Below are positions 37,017 to 47,749 of a stretch of DNA of 64,000 nucleotides, in pieces (the stretch's first letter is position 1; each line of letters opens with the position of its first letter). The notes below the pieces were generated by a model. It searched no databases, was not told the origin of the DNA, and saw only the letters and a program-made list of their open reading frames with translations. A program made the position numbers and the translations under genes. Source of the DNA: Paracoccus alcaliphilus (lineage in GTDB: Bacteria > Pseudomonadota > Alphaproteobacteria > Rhodobacterales > Rhodobacteraceae); the NCBI RefSeq assembly GCF_028553725.1, contig NZ_CP067124.1, positions 3,493,426-3,557,425 on the forward strand, written 5' to 3'.

Positions 37017-37229
37017 ATGTCCAAAGTCCTTGCCCTTACCGCGCTTCTGGGCGCGACGGCTGTGGCGGGCTGCACTCAGGGTATCAATCCGACCGATACC
37101 GACCGCGCCCTTATCGGTGCCGGTGTCGGCGCGACCGCAGCCCATGTCGGTGGCCATAATGTCGTCAAGGGCGCAGCCATCGGCGGTGCCGCAGGCGCGC
37201 TCTGCGACGATTTCCGGCTGTGCCAATAA
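37017..37229 (+). CDS. glycine-zipper lipoprotein (70 aa), paralogue of the preceding gene
   Basis: MSKVLALTALLGATAVAGCTQG carries the lipobox VAGC. The short mature domain (ALIGAGVGATAAHVGGHNVVKGAAIGGAAGALCDDFRLCQ) is a glycine zipper ending in the same AGALCDD-x3-CQ pattern as the gene 75 bases upstream. A strong terminator hairpin follows its stop, so these small lipoproteins form a transcript separate from pccA. Confidence 0.78.
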   Translation: MSKVLALTALLGATAVAGCTQGINPTDTDRALIGAGVGATAAHVGGHNVVKGAAIGGAAGALCDDFRLCQ

Positions 37230-37275
37230 CAATAAACTGATCGCCCGTCCCTTCCGGACGCCGATCCTGTCTGCT

Positions 37276-37307
37276 GCCGTCCGTGACCCCGTCACGGGCG
37301 GCTTTTT
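37276..37307 (+). terminator. intrinsic terminator after the lipoprotein genes
   Basis: GCCGTCCGTGAC (37276-37287), a CCC loop, and GTCACGGGCGGC (37291-37302) form a 12-bp stem with one mispair, followed directly by TTTTT. It ends the lipoprotein transcript 25 bases before the pccA start, so pccA needs its own promoter nearby or read-through. Confidence 0.85.
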
Positions 37308-37331
37308 CATGTCTGCTGGCCGGGGGGGCCC

Positions 37332-39329
37332 ATGTTCAAGAAAATCCTGATTGCCAACCGGGGCGAGATCGCCTGCCGCGTCATCAAGACCGCCCGCAAG
37401 ATGGGTATCCAGACCGTCGCCGTCTATTCCGATGCCGACCGCAATGCGCTGCATGTCAAGATGGCCGACGAGGCCGTCCATATCGGCGCGCCCCCCGCCA
37501 ACCAGTCCTATATCGTGATCGACAAGATCATGGAGGCGATCCGCCAGACCGGGGCCGAGGCCGTCCATCCCGGCTATGGCTTCCTGTCGGAAAACATGAA
37601 ATTCGCCGAGGCGCTGGAACGTGAAGGCGTGGTCTTTATCGGCCCGCCCAGCCCCGCGATCGAGGCGATGGGCGACAAGATCACCTCGAAAAAACTGGCG
37701 CAAGAGGCCGGGGTTTCCACCGTGCCCGGCTATATGGGCCTGATCGCCGATGCCGATGAGGCGGTGAAGATCAGCGACCAGATCGGCTATCCGGTGATGA
37801 TCAAGGCGTCCGCGGGCGGCGGCGGCAAGGGCATGCGCATCGCATGGAACGCAGATGAGGCGCGCGAGGGGTTCGAGTCGTCGAAAAGCGAGGCCGCGAA
37901 CAGCTTTGGCGATGACCGCATCTTCATCGAGAAATTCGTGACCCAGCCGCGCCATATCGAAATTCAGGTGCTGGCCGACAAGCTGGGCGGCGCGGTCTAT
38001 CTGCATGAACGCGAATGCTCAATCCAGCGCCGCAACCAGAAGGTCATCGAAGAGGCCCCCAGCCCGTTTCTGGACGAAGTCACGCGCCGCGCGATGGGCG
38101 AACAGGCGGTCGCGCTGGCGCGTGCCGTCGGTTACACCAGCGCCGGCACGGTGGAATTCATCGTCGATGGCGACCGGAATTTCTATTTTCTGGAAATGAA
38201 CACCCGGCTTCAGGTGGAACACCCGGTCACCGAACTGATCACCGGCATCGATCTGGTCGAACAGATGATCCGGGTCGCGGCGGGCGAACCTCTGCCCTTC
38301 GCGCAGGACGATCTGAAGATCAACGGCTGGGCGATGGAAAGCCGCCTTTATGCCGAAGATCCCTATCGCAACTTCCTGCCCTCGATCGGGCGGCTGACCC
38401 GCTATCAGCCGCCGGCCGAGGTCGCAGATGACAGCCATGTCGTGCGCAATGACACCGGCGTCTATGAGGGCGGCGAGATCAGCATGTTCTATGACCCGAT
38501 GATCGCCAAGCTGTGCACATGGGCGCCCACGCGCGGCGCGGCCATCGAGGCGATGCGGGTGGCGCTGGACGAATTCGAGGTCGAGGGGATCGGCCATAAC
38601 CTGCCCTTCCTGTCGGCGGTGATGGATCACCCGAAATTCGTCTCGGGCGATATCACCACCGCCTTCATCGCCGAGGAATATCCTGACGGTTTCCAAGGCG
38701 CCACGCTGCCCGACGCAGAGCTGATCCGCGTTGCCGCCGCCGCCGCCGCGATGCATCGCGTGGCCGAAATCCGCCGCGCCCGCATCACCGGACGGCTGGA
38801 CAATCACGAACGCCATGTCGGTGAAAACTGGGTGGTTTTCCTTGCCGGGCGCGAATATCCGGTGCGTATCCGTGCCGACCGCGGCGGCTCGACCGTGGAT
38901 ATCGAGGGGCGTGAACTGCGGGTCGAAAGCGACTGGCTGCCGGGCCACACGCTGGCGCGGATGACGGTCGATGGCGCACCTTTGGTGATGAAGACCGACC
39001 GCGCCACCAGCGGCTTCCGGCTGCGTCTGCGCGGCGCCGATCTGACGGTGCATGTCCGCCGCCCCCGCGCCGCCGAACTGGCCCGGCTGATGCCCGAAAA
39101 GGTCGCGCCGGACACCTCGAAACTGCTGTTGTGCCCGATGCCGGGTCTGGTGGTCAGGATCAATGTCGCGCCGGGCGACGAGGTGCAGGAGGGTCAGGCG
39201 CTGGCCACGGTCGAGGCGATGAAGATGGAAAACATCCTGCGCGCCGAACGCAAGGGGCTGGTGAAATCCGTCAATGCCGAAGCCGGGCAAAGCCTGAAGG
39301 TCGATGATGTGATCATGGAGTTCGAATGA
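37332..39329 (+). CDS. pccA: propionyl-CoA (acyl-CoA) carboxylase alpha subunit
   Basis: 665 residues. A biotin carboxylase domain (1-450) has MFKKILIANRGEIACRVIKT, the ATP-grasp loop SAGGGGKGMR, HIEIQVLAD and FLEMNTRLQVEHPVTE. A PCC-type BT linker domain (about 460-590) follows. The C-terminal biotin carrier domain has VEAMKMEN, biotin on Lys631, 34 residues from the end. It carboxylates its own biotin, then PccB transfers the carboxyl to propionyl-CoA. It stands upstream of methylmalonyl-CoA mutase, so the window encodes most of the propionyl-CoA to succinyl-CoA route; the epimerase is not seen. Confidence 0.97.
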   Translation: MFKKILIANRGEIACRVIKTARKMGIQTVAVYSDADRNALHVKMADEAVHIGAPPANQSYIVIDKIMEAIRQTGAEAVHPGYGFLSENMKFAEALEREGVVFIGPPSPAIEAMGDKITSKKLAQEAGVSTVPGYMGLIADADEAVKISDQIGYPVMIKASAGGGGKGMRIAWNADEAREGFESSKSEAANSFGDDRIFIEKFVTQPRHIEIQVLADKLGGAVYLHERECSIQRRNQKVIEEAPSPFLDEVTRRAMGEQAVALARAVGYTSAGTVEFIVDGDRNFYFLEMNTRLQVEHPVTELITGIDLVEQMIRVAAGEPLPFAQDDLKINGWAMESRLYAEDPYRNFLPSIGRLTRYQPPAEVADDSHVVRNDTGVYEGGEISMFYDPMIAKLCTWAPTRGAAIEAMRVALDEFEVEGIGHNLPFLSAVMDHPKFVSGDITTAFIAEEYPDGFQGATLPDAELIRVAAAAAAMHRVAEIRRARITGRLDNHERHVGENWVVFLAGREYPVRIRADRGGSTVDIEGRELRVESDWLPGHTLARMTVDGAPLVMKTDRATSGFRLRLRGADLTVHVRRPRAAELARLMPEKVAPDTSKLLLCPMPGLVVRINVAPGDEVQEGQALATVEAMKMENILRAERKGLVKSVNAEAGQSLKVDDVIMEFE

Positions 39330-39360
39330 TCCCGAAACGCCACATGACCGGGGCCATCCG

Positions 39361-39969
39361 ATGCTGCGTCTGGGCGCGGATGTGATGACCCCGCTGGACC
39401 CCTATGTCAGCCCGCAGGCGCAGCAGGCGATCATCGCCGGGCTGTTCGTCGCGATTGGCTGGTGGGTCGTGGCGTTCCAGAACCGCAAGCGCGCCGCCGA
39501 TCTGCGGGCCGAGCGCGTGCGCGACGTCCAGCGCGCGCTGTTTGCGGAAATTCGCGCCTATCTGGCGGTGCTGCGCCGTGACGATGTCGCCGCTTATGGC
39601 GCCGGGATCGTCGAGCGCATCCTGACCGAGCCGGGCTTTTTCCCCTTCATCCCGACTGAGCGCAATGACGCGATCTTCCGTGCCATCGTGGGCGAAATCC
39701 ATGTGCTGCCGCGCGACACGGTTGACCCGGTCGTGCTGTATTACAGCCAGCTGAACGCGATTTCCGCGATGATCGAGGATCTGAGGGGGCTGGATGTCGC
39801 CAGTATCGGGCCGAAACGCGCGGCCGGAATGTATCGCGACTATATCTCGATGAAGGTCGAGGCGATCGAGATGGGGGATAACGCGCTGGAGGCGATCCGC
39901 GCGAATATCGACGGCCGGGCGGACCCGGACGCGGTCAGTAACCCGGCTTCGGGCCGGTCCGGCCGGTGA
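39361..39969 (+). CDS. hypothetical single-pass membrane protein
   Basis: 202 residues, unrecognised. A transmembrane segment IIAGLFVAIGWWVVAFQ (about residues 23-40) is followed by a basic stretch (NRKRAADLRAERVRDVQRAL) and a soluble alpha-helical domain with conserved-looking VERILTEPGFFPFIPTERNDAIF and LYYSQLNAISAMIEDLRG. The first ATG at 39361 has no clear ribosome site; an ATG at 39385 is an alternative start. It follows pccA by 31 bases and could be co-transcribed with it. Base composition and codon use are like its neighbours. Confidence 0.68.
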   Translation: MLRLGADVMTPLDPYVSPQAQQAIIAGLFVAIGWWVVAFQNRKRAADLRAERVRDVQRALFAEIRAYLAVLRRDDVAAYGAGIVERILTEPGFFPFIPTERNDAIFRAIVGEIHVLPRDTVDPVVLYYSQLNAISAMIEDLRGLDVASIGPKRAAGMYRDYISMKVEAIEMGDNALEAIRANIDGRADPDAVSNPASGRSGR

Positions 39970-40000
39970 TCGGCGGTGGGTTATAGGATGTGGTGCTCAT
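39935..40000 (-). CDS. candidate micro-ORF (21 aa)
   Basis: The frame reads MSTTSYNPPPITGRTGPKPG plus Tyr and stop. AAGGAGG lies seven bases before the ATG, one of the best ribosome sites in the window. The ATG overlaps the stop of another tiny frame (ATGA). Its 3' half is antisense to the end of the preceding plus-strand gene. I do not recognise it; the spacing and coupling are the only support. Confidence 0.45.
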   Translation of the reverse strand: MSTTSYNPPPITGRTGPKPGY

Positions 40001-40074
40001 GCCCGAACCTCCTTGGCGTTACGCTGAATATAGGCGCCCCTGCCGCGGTTTTCAATCGCCGCGGCGGGCGTCAC
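39997..40074 (-). CDS. candidate micro-ORF (25 aa) coupled to the DUF4174 gene
   Basis: The GTG start overlaps the DUF4174 stop (GTGA), and the frame runs 25 codons, ending GRGAYIQRNAKEVRA, before an ATGA overlap with the next micro-ORF. Two successive 4-base overlaps in operon order (DUF4174, this ORF, the 21-aa ORF) are unlikely to be chance, but such a short frame could still be noise. Confidence 0.4.
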   Translation of the reverse strand: MTPAAAIENRGRGAYIQRNAKEVRA

Positions 40075-40601
40075 GGCAGAACCGTCGCCCGCCCGATCTC
40101 TTGCCGGCGCAACGGGAAACGGTCGATGGCGCGGCTGATCTCGCGCACGTCCCAGGGCAGCGGCTTGCGCTGCTTGACCTGCCCGTCCTTGTCCATCACC
40201 ACCAGCGAAAAGCCGCGTGGATGCAATTGCTGCCGCCAGATGCTGGAGGCCGCCGGATCGGCATCGGCAATCACCACCACGTCGCGTTCCAGCAACATGG
40301 CGGGCTGGCGGCGCAGGGCACGCATCTGTTCGACAAAGGCCGGATCGTCCGGCGTATCGGCAAAGACGACGACCGGGCGCATACGCCACAGGAAATCGGC
40401 GGGCGTCACCTCGGCTGCGTCATATTCCAGCTGGGGCGCTTCGGCCTCGTCGCTTTGGGATGGCCCGGCCAGTTCCTCGGGCGAGGCCGGGCGCGCCCTC
40501 TCGGCCCGGGGCGTGATGGTCTGCGGCTCGGGCGGCGGCGCGTCGCGCGACGGGCCCATGGCGGCCAGCGCCATGACGATCATCAGGAATTTCAGTTTCA
40601 T
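40071..40601 (-). CDS. exported DUF4174-domain protein
   Basis: 176 residues. An N-terminal signal peptide (MKLKFLMIVMALAAMGPSRD) and a Pro/Glu-rich linker lead to a DUF4174 domain (about 70-165): RPVVVFADTPDDPAFVEQMRAL, LERDVVVIADADPAA, FSLVVMDKDGQVKQRKPLPWDVREISRAIDRFPLRRQE. DUF4174 is a thioredoxin-like fold of unknown function in periplasmic proteins. No CxxC is present, so redox activity is doubtful. GAGGTG precedes the ATG. It is divergent from the methylmalonyl-CoA mutase gene. Confidence 0.85.
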   Translation of the reverse strand: MKLKFLMIVMALAAMGPSRDAPPPEPQTITPRAERARPASPEELAGPSQSDEAEAPQLEYDAAEVTPADFLWRMRPVVVFADTPDDPAFVEQMRALRRQPAMLLERDVVVIADADPAASSIWRQQLHPRGFSLVVMDKDGQVKQRKPLPWDVREISRAIDRFPLRRQEIGRATVLP

Positions 40602-40658
40602 AGGCACCTCGTCTCTTATTGAATATAGGGCGTGGGCGCCAAGGGGAAAGGACGGATC

Positions 40659-42794
<2,136 letters not shown>

Positions 42795-42828
42795 ACGCCA
42801 CTCATCGCACCTTGCGTCCCGCGATCGC

Positions 42829-42975
42829 TGGGGGCTGTCGGCCCCCAGACCCCCGAGGATATTTGCACACCAAAGATGAACAAAGCGGAGGCTCGTCGCG
42901 GCCGCGCTATCTTTGGTGAATAAATATCCTCGGGGTGAATTGGCCGCAGGCCAAGAGGGGGCGGACAGCCCCTTC
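42829..42975. repeat. paired inverted copies of the dispersed intergenic repeat (copies 3 and 4)
   Basis: A left unit has a hairpin (GGGGGCTGTCGGCCCCC, 42829-42845) and then CCCCGAGGATATTTGCACAC running into CAAAGAT (42851-42877). A right unit is its inverted form: ATCTTTGGTGAATAAATATC running into CTCGGGG (42909-42935), then TTGGCC-GCA-GGCCAA and GGGGGCGGACAGCCCC. The two cores form 27-base arms with few mismatches around a 31-base centre. They lie between the mutase gene and the convergent proA, where they could serve as a bidirectional terminator. Confidence 0.78.
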
Positions 42976-43002
42976 ATCCGCCATCTGGTCTGGTCGGATC
43001 AG

Positions 43003-44268
43003 TCAGGTGCGGATCGCGCCGTCACCCGTCACCAGATATTTGAAGCTGGTCAGTTGCTCGGCGCCCACAGGGCCGCGTGCATGCATCTTGCCGGTCGCGA
43101 TACCGATCTCGGCGCCCATTCCGAACTCTCCGCCATCGGCGAACTGGGTCGATGCGTTGCGCATCAGGATGGCACTGTCCAGTCCGGCGAAGAATCGCGC
43201 GGCGGTCGCGTCATTCGCTGTCAGAATCGATTCGGTATGCTGGCTGCCGTGGCGGCGGATATGGGCGATGGCCTCATCCACACCGTCAACCAACCGGGTC
43301 GCGATGATCATGTCCAGAAATTCGCGCCCGAAATCATCCGCTGTAGCGCCGACCGTGCCGGGAATTTTGGCCAGTTCACCCTCGGCGCGGACCTCGACGC
43401 CTGCGCCCAGCAGATCCTCGATCAGCGTGGCACCGTATCGGGTGTAGAACTGCCAGTCGATGAGCAGGCATTCGGCCGCGCCGCAGATTCCGGTTCTTCG
43501 GGTCTTGGCGTTCAGCACCACGCGGCGCGCCATTTCGGGATCGGCGTCGCGATCGACATAGATGTGGCAGATGCCCTCGAGATGCGCGAAGACCGGCACC
43601 CGCGCCTCGGATTGCACCAGTCCGACCAGACCCTTGCCGCCGCGCGGGATGATCACATCGATCAACCCCTGCGCCTGCAACATCGCGCTGACTGCCGCAC
43701 GCTCGCGCGTGGGCACAAGCTGGATCGCCGTCCGGGGCAGGCCTGCCTGACGCAGGCCCTCGGCCATGCAGGCATGGATCGCCATCGAGGAGTTCAGGCT
43801 TTCCGAGCCGCCACGCAGAATGACCGCATTACCGGATTTAAGCGCCAGCGCACCCGCATCGGCGGTCACGTTGGGGCGGCTTTCATAGATCACCCCAATC
43901 ACACCGATGGGCGTCCGCACTCGCTGGATATGCAGTCCGTTCGGACGGTCCCATTCGGCGATGATCTCTCCCACTGGGTCGGGCTGTTCGGCCACGGCGC
44001 GCAACCCATCCTCGATCCCGCGCAGGCGGTCCTCGTCCAGCCGCAGGCGGTCCATCATCGCATCGCTCAGACCCTTGTCGCGCCCGAATTGCAGATCGCT
44101 GGCGTTCGCTTCGAGGATGTCCGGCAGGCGCTTGCGGATCTCATGCGCCGCGCCGATCAGCGCGGCGTGCTTCCGCTCTGGCGTGGCCTGCGCAAGCTCG
44201 ATCGCGGCTGCACGCGCAGCCTCGCCCATCTTCGCAATCAATGCCTCGGCTTCGTTCATATCCTTCAT
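43003..44268 (-). CDS. proA: gamma-glutamyl phosphate reductase
   Basis: NADPH reduction of glutamyl-5-phosphate to the semialdehyde in proline synthesis. Family motifs: [82 protein letters not shown] (catalytic Cys) and [34 protein letters not shown]. The ATG at 44268 ([10 protein letters not shown]) or at 44259 gives the normal length of about 420. Longer in-frame extensions run through the decayed acetyltransferase remnant. No proB lies beside it. Confidence 0.97.
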   Translation of the reverse strand: MKDMNEAEALIAKMGEAARAAAIELAQATPERKHAALIGAAHEIRKRLPDILEANASDLQFGRDKGLSDAMMDRLRLDEDRLRGIEDGLRAVAEQPDPVGEIIAEWDRPNGLHIQRVRTPIGVIGVIYESRPNVTADAGALALKSGNAVILRGGSESLNSSMAIHACMAEGLRQAGLPRTAIQLVPTRERAAVSAMLQAQGLIDVIIPRGGKGLVGLVQSEARVPVFAHLEGICHIYVDRDADPEMARRVVLNAKTRRTGICGAAECLLIDWQFYTRYGATLIEDLLGAGVEVRAEGELAKIPGTVGATADDFGREFLDMIIATRLVDGVDEAIAHIRRHGSQHTESILTANDATAARFFAGLDSAILMRNASTQFADGGEFGMGAEIGIATGKMHARGPVGAEQLTSFKYLVTGDGAIRT

Positions 44269-44359
44269 GGTTCCGTCCGCCTGAATCCGATCTTTGCGCG
44301 CTGTCCCTGCCGCATATGGTTGCATAACCAATCCCGTCACGAAACAGGAGTCCCGAATC

Positions 44360-44600
44360 GGCGCCATTGCTTTGGCGGGATAACCCGATCCGAGCATCAT
44401 CGCCGATAGTGATTCCGCCAACGATGCAGGCACCAGTGGAAATATCGACGGGATTGCCGATCGCCGACATATTTCGGCCATCCATCGCCGGTCACCCCAC
44501 ACCAATGGTCACATGCGGAAACACGGTGCAGTTGCGGCCGATGACCGCGTCGGGTGAAACTCGATATCACGGAGGTTGTCAGTCAAATCGCCATCATCCA
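44360..44600 (-). pseudogene. remnant of a serine-acetyltransferase-like left-handed beta-helix enzyme
   Basis: Three fragments in different frames follow the order of a CysE-type C-terminus. NLRDIEFHP reads up to about 44555, then a one-base shift gives [18 protein letters not shown] (44550 to about 44497). After another break, [20 protein letters not shown] (about 44447-44388) is followed by GYPAKAMAP in a third frame, standing where active enzymes have G-x-PA-R/K. The residues that normally join the last two are missing, so an internal deletion is likely. The match is by motif recognition, not alignment; the start of the gene is gone. Confidence 0.72.
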
Positions 44601-44681
44601 TTCACCAGGTTCAAAATGCCCAACTTCGGCAGCACCGTCACGAAGATGTTGATGGTTAAACGACTGCGGCAGCGCCGGGCG

Positions 44682-45599
44682 TCACAGTCCGGCATCCTCC
44701 TCCAGATCCAACATGATATTGAGGTTCTGGACCGCCGCGCCCGAAGCCCCCTTGCCCAGATTATCCAGCACCGCGACGACCGTGGCGCAGCCATTGTCGT
44801 CATCGCCATGCACGCTGAGCCGCATGTTGTTGGTGCCGTTCATGTCGGTGGGCACGATCCTTGCGCCGATCTCCTCGGCCCGGACGACCTGAACGAACTG
44901 CTCGCCCGCGTAATGATCGGCCAGGGCCTCGAACAGGGACTGCACCGTGCGCTCGTCATCCAGATGCAGGGGCAGTTGCACCGCCATGCCCTGAGCAAAA
45001 TTCCCGGCCGAGGGCGCAAAGACCGGCTGTACCCGCAGCCCGGTGTGAACCATGATCTCGGGGATGTGCTTGTGCCGCTGGTTCAGCCCATAGACGAAAT
45101 GATCCGGCGCGCTGCCGTCCTCATATTCCGCGATCAGCGCCTTGCCGCCGCCGGTATAGCCGCTGACGGCATTGATCGACAGATACTCATCCTCCGCGAT
45201 CAGCCCCGCCGCGATCAGCGGCGCGATCATCGCGATCGAGCCGGTGGAATAGCAGCCCGGATTGCTGACCAGATCCGCCCCGGCGATCAGATCGCGCTGA
45301 TCGGCGCTCAGTTCCGCAAAGCCGAAGGTCCAGCGTTCATCCACCCGATGCGCGGTCGAGGCGTCGATCAGCCGCACATCCAGATCGCGCGTCAGCTCCA
45401 CCGCCTCGCGCGCGGCATCATCAGGCAGGCACAGGATCGCCACATCTGCCTGCGCAAAGGCGTCGCGGCGTGCATCGGCATCCTTGCGGCGCGCGGGGTC
45501 GATCCGGATCAGCCCGATATCCTCGCGCGTTTCCAGACGCTCGCGGATCTGAAGACCCGTCGTTCCAACCTCGCCATCGATGAAGACACTGTATTCCAT
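44682..45599 (-). CDS. argC: N-acetyl-gamma-glutamyl-phosphate reductase (short type)
   Basis: Arginine synthesis: NADPH reduction of N-acetylglutamyl-5-phosphate. The 305-residue product opens [22 protein letters not shown] (dinucleotide motif) and has [40 protein letters not shown] (catalytic Cys), YTGGGKALI and [12 protein letters not shown]. The length and [10 protein letters not shown] start mark the type 2 AGPR, about 40 residues shorter than the E. coli kind. proA follows downstream after the pseudogene. Confidence 0.96.
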   Translation of the reverse strand: MEYSVFIDGEVGTTGLQIRERLETREDIGLIRIDPARRKDADARRDAFAQADVAILCLPDDAAREAVELTRDLDVRLIDASTAHRVDERWTFGFAELSADQRDLIAGADLVSNPGCYSTGSIAMIAPLIAAGLIAEDEYLSINAVSGYTGGGKALIAEYEDGSAPDHFVYGLNQRHKHIPEIMVHTGLRVQPVFAPSAGNFAQGMAVQLPLHLDDERTVQSLFEALADHYAGEQFVQVVRAEEIGARIVPTDMNGTNNMRLSVHGDDDNGCATVVAVLDNLGKGASGAAVQNLNIMLDLEEDAGL

Positions 45600-45667
45600 T
45601 GCCGAAAACCTCCGCGATCACCCCGTCTTATAGGGCGTTTCACGCAGAGTGCCAATCGGCGGCCGTT

Positions 45668-45997
45668 TCAAATCGAGCATATTTCCGAACGGGTCAGGAA
45701 CCGCTTTTCGCGCCCGTTATCCAGGCTGAACATGCCGCCCCGGCCCGGCACCACATCAATGATCAGATCGGTATGTTTCCACGCCTCATACTGACTGGCC
45801 GAGATATAGAAGGGCGCGCCGCCAATCTCGCCCAGCTTCACATCTCTCTCGCCGACCCTGAAATCGCCCTGCGGATAGCACATCGGCGACGACCCGTCGC
45901 AGCAACCGCCCGACTGGTGAAACAGCACCGGCCCATGATCGGCCACGATTTCGGCAATCAGTTCCAGCGCCGCAGCTGTGGCAGTGACAGTTCCCAT
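45668..45997 (-). CDS. DUF779-domain protein
   Basis: 109 residues with the DUF779 core: HGPVLFHQSGGCCDGSSPMCYPQGDF (Cys cluster, residues 21-46), GEIGGAPFYISASQYEAWKHTDLIIDVVPGRGGMFSLDNGREKRFLTRS. DUF779 genes are very often next to ExaC/AldA-type aldehyde dehydrogenases, and this one lies 90 bases after that gene on the same strand. The Cys cluster suggests metal binding or redox assistance to the enzyme; biochemical function is not established for the family. Confidence 0.88.
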   Translation of the reverse strand: MGTVTATAAALELIAEIVADHGPVLFHQSGGCCDGSSPMCYPQGDFRVGERDVKLGEIGGAPFYISASQYEAWKHTDLIIDVVPGRGGMFSLDNGREKRFLTRSEICSI

Positions 45998-46025
45998 CTT
46001 TCCATTCCTCCCCGGCCCGGCTGCA

Positions 46026-46079
46026 ATCTCTGGTGCGAAAATATCCCGCGGGGGGTGCGGGGGGCGCGAAGCCCCCCGC
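46026..46079 (-). repeat. dispersed repeat (copy 5) with strong hairpin after the aldehyde dehydrogenase gene
   Basis: ATCTCTGGTGCGAAAATATC (46026-46045) is a diverged inverted copy of the core. Next to it GCGGGGGGC (46057-46065) pairs with GCCCCCCGC (46071-46079) across GCGAA, a 9-bp all-GC stem directly after the dehydrogenase stop. It may attenuate transcription between the dehydrogenase and DUF779; there is no T-run. Confidence 0.55.
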
Positions 46080-46087
46080 CGCCGTCC

Positions 46088-47614
46088 TCAGAAGAAGCCC
46101 AGCTTCTTCGGGCTATAGCTGACCAGCATGTTCTTGGTCTGCTGATAGTGGTCCAGCATCATCTTGTGCGTCTCGCGCCCGATGCCCGACTGCTTGTAGC
46201 CGCCAAAGGCCGCATGCGCCGGATAGGCGTGATAGCAGTTGGTCCAGACCCGGCCCGCCTTGATCGCGCGGCCAAAGCGATAGCAGGTATTGGCATCGCG
46301 CGACCACACGCCCGAGCCAAGGCCATACAGCGTGTCATTGGCGATCGACAGCGCCTCGTCATGGTCCTTGAAGGTGGTCACCGACACGACCGGGCCGAAG
46401 ATTTCCTCCTGGAAGACCCGCATCTTGTTGTTGCCGCGGAACACGGTCGGCTTGATGTAGTAACCGCTGGACAACTCGCCGCCCAGATCGGCCGCCTCAC
46501 CGCCGGTCAGCACCTCGGCACCTTCCTTGCGGCCGATGTCGAAATAGGAAAGGATCTTCTCCTTCTGTTCGCTCGACGCCTGCGCGCCGATCATCGTGGC
46601 GGCGTCGCGCGGGTCGCCCTGGGTGATCGCCTCGACCCGTTTCAGCGCCCGTTCCATGAACCTGTCATAGATCGATTCGTGGATCAGCGCGCGCGACGGG
46701 CAGGTGCAGACCTCGCCCTGATTCAGCGCGAACATCACAAAGCCCTCGATGGCTTTGTCAAAGTAATCGTCATCCTCGCGCGTGACATCCTCGAAGAAGA
46801 TGTTGGGCGACTTGCCACCCAGTTCCAGCGTCACCGGAATCAGGTTTTCGCTGGCATATTGCATGATCAGCCGCCCGGTGGTGGTTTCCCCGGTAAAGGC
46901 GATCTTGGCGATGCGCGGATTGCTGGCCAGCGGCTTGCCGGCCTCAAGCCCGAAGCCGTTGACGATGTTCAGCACGCCCGGCGGCAGCAGGTCGCCGATC
47001 ACATCCATCAGCACCATGATGCTGGCAGGCGTCTGTTCCGCCGGTTTCATAACCACGCAGTTGCCCGCCGCCAGCGCAGGCGCCAGCTTCCAGCAGGCCA
47101 TCAGCAGCGGAAAGTTCCACGGGATGATCTGACCCACGACGCCAAGCGGTTCGTGGAAGTGATAGGCCACGGTGTCGTTGTCGATCTCGGAAATCGAGCC
47201 TTCCTGCCCCCGCAGCACACCCGCGAAGTAACGGAAATGGTCGATCGCCAGCGGCACATCGGCGGCCATCGTCTCGCGGATCGGCTTGCCGTTGTCCCAT
47301 GTCTCGGCGGCGGCCAGCAGTTCCAGGTTCTGCTCCATCCGGTCGGCGATCTTCAGCAGCACGCCCGAACGCTCGGCGACCGAGGCCTGGCCCCATTTGT
47401 CCTTGGCGGCATGGGCAGCGTCCAGCGCCGCCTCGATATCGGCGGCATCGGAACGCGCGATCTCGCCGATCTCGCCGCCGGTGATCGGGGTGATATTGGT
47501 GAAATAGCGGCCCGATTTCGGCGCGACCCATTGTCCGCCGATAAAGTTGTCGTAACGGCTGGCAAAGGGCATCACGCCCACGCCCTTGAATTCATGCGTC
47601 TGGTCGTTCGGCAT
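46088..47614 (-). CDS. exaC: aldehyde dehydrogenase, ExaC/AcoD type
   Basis: NAD-dependent oxidation of acetaldehyde or another short aldehyde to acid. It has 508 residues. Catalytic motifs are [52 protein letters not shown] (general base Glu) and [16 protein letters not shown] (nucleophile Cys), with [36 protein letters not shown] at the C-terminus. That ending and the DUF779 partner are characteristic of the ExaC/AldA group acting downstream of PQQ alcohol dehydrogenases. The ATG at 47614 follows GAGGAGGAC. An AcoR-like regulator gene and a perfect palindrome lie just upstream. Confidence 0.94.
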   Translation of the reverse strand: MPNDQTHEFKGVGVMPFASRYDNFIGGQWVAPKSGRYFTNITPITGGEIGEIARSDAADIEAALDAAHAAKDKWGQASVAERSGVLLKIADRMEQNLELLAAAETWDNGKPIRETMAADVPLAIDHFRYFAGVLRGQEGSISEIDNDTVAYHFHEPLGVVGQIIPWNFPLLMACWKLAPALAAGNCVVMKPAEQTPASIMVLMDVIGDLLPPGVLNIVNGFGLEAGKPLASNPRIAKIAFTGETTTGRLIMQYASENLIPVTLELGGKSPNIFFEDVTREDDDYFDKAIEGFVMFALNQGEVCTCPSRALIHESIYDRFMERALKRVEAITQGDPRDAATMIGAQASSEQKEKILSYFDIGRKEGAEVLTGGEAADLGGELSSGYYIKPTVFRGNNKMRVFQEEIFGPVVSVTTFKDHDEALSIANDTLYGLGSGVWSRDANTCYRFGRAIKAGRVWTNCYHAYPAHAAFGGYKQSGIGRETHKMMLDHYQQTKNMLVSYSPKKLGFF

Positions 47615-47721
47615 TGTCGTCCTCCTCATTTTGTCGTCCGGCCTCTCCCTGACCGGTCTGGGAAACAGCTTGGGGCAAGGGGCGCGCAAATCAACGTCCT
47701 TGCCCGGGCGACAGCGCCAAC

Positions 47722-47741
47722 CTGTCTCAGCGATGAGACAG
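47722..47741. promoter_or_regulatory. perfect palindrome upstream of the aldehyde dehydrogenase
   Basis: CTGTCTCA-GCGA-TGAGACAG has two exact 8-base arms. It is the only palindrome of this quality between the AcoR-like gene stop (47750) and the dehydrogenase start (47614), about 110 bases upstream of that start. TGTC...GACA dyads are bound by Fis-type helix-turn-helix domains of AcoR-like activators, so this is the likely operator of the adjacent regulator. Confidence 0.65.
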
Positions 47742-47749
47742 ATCGGGGA

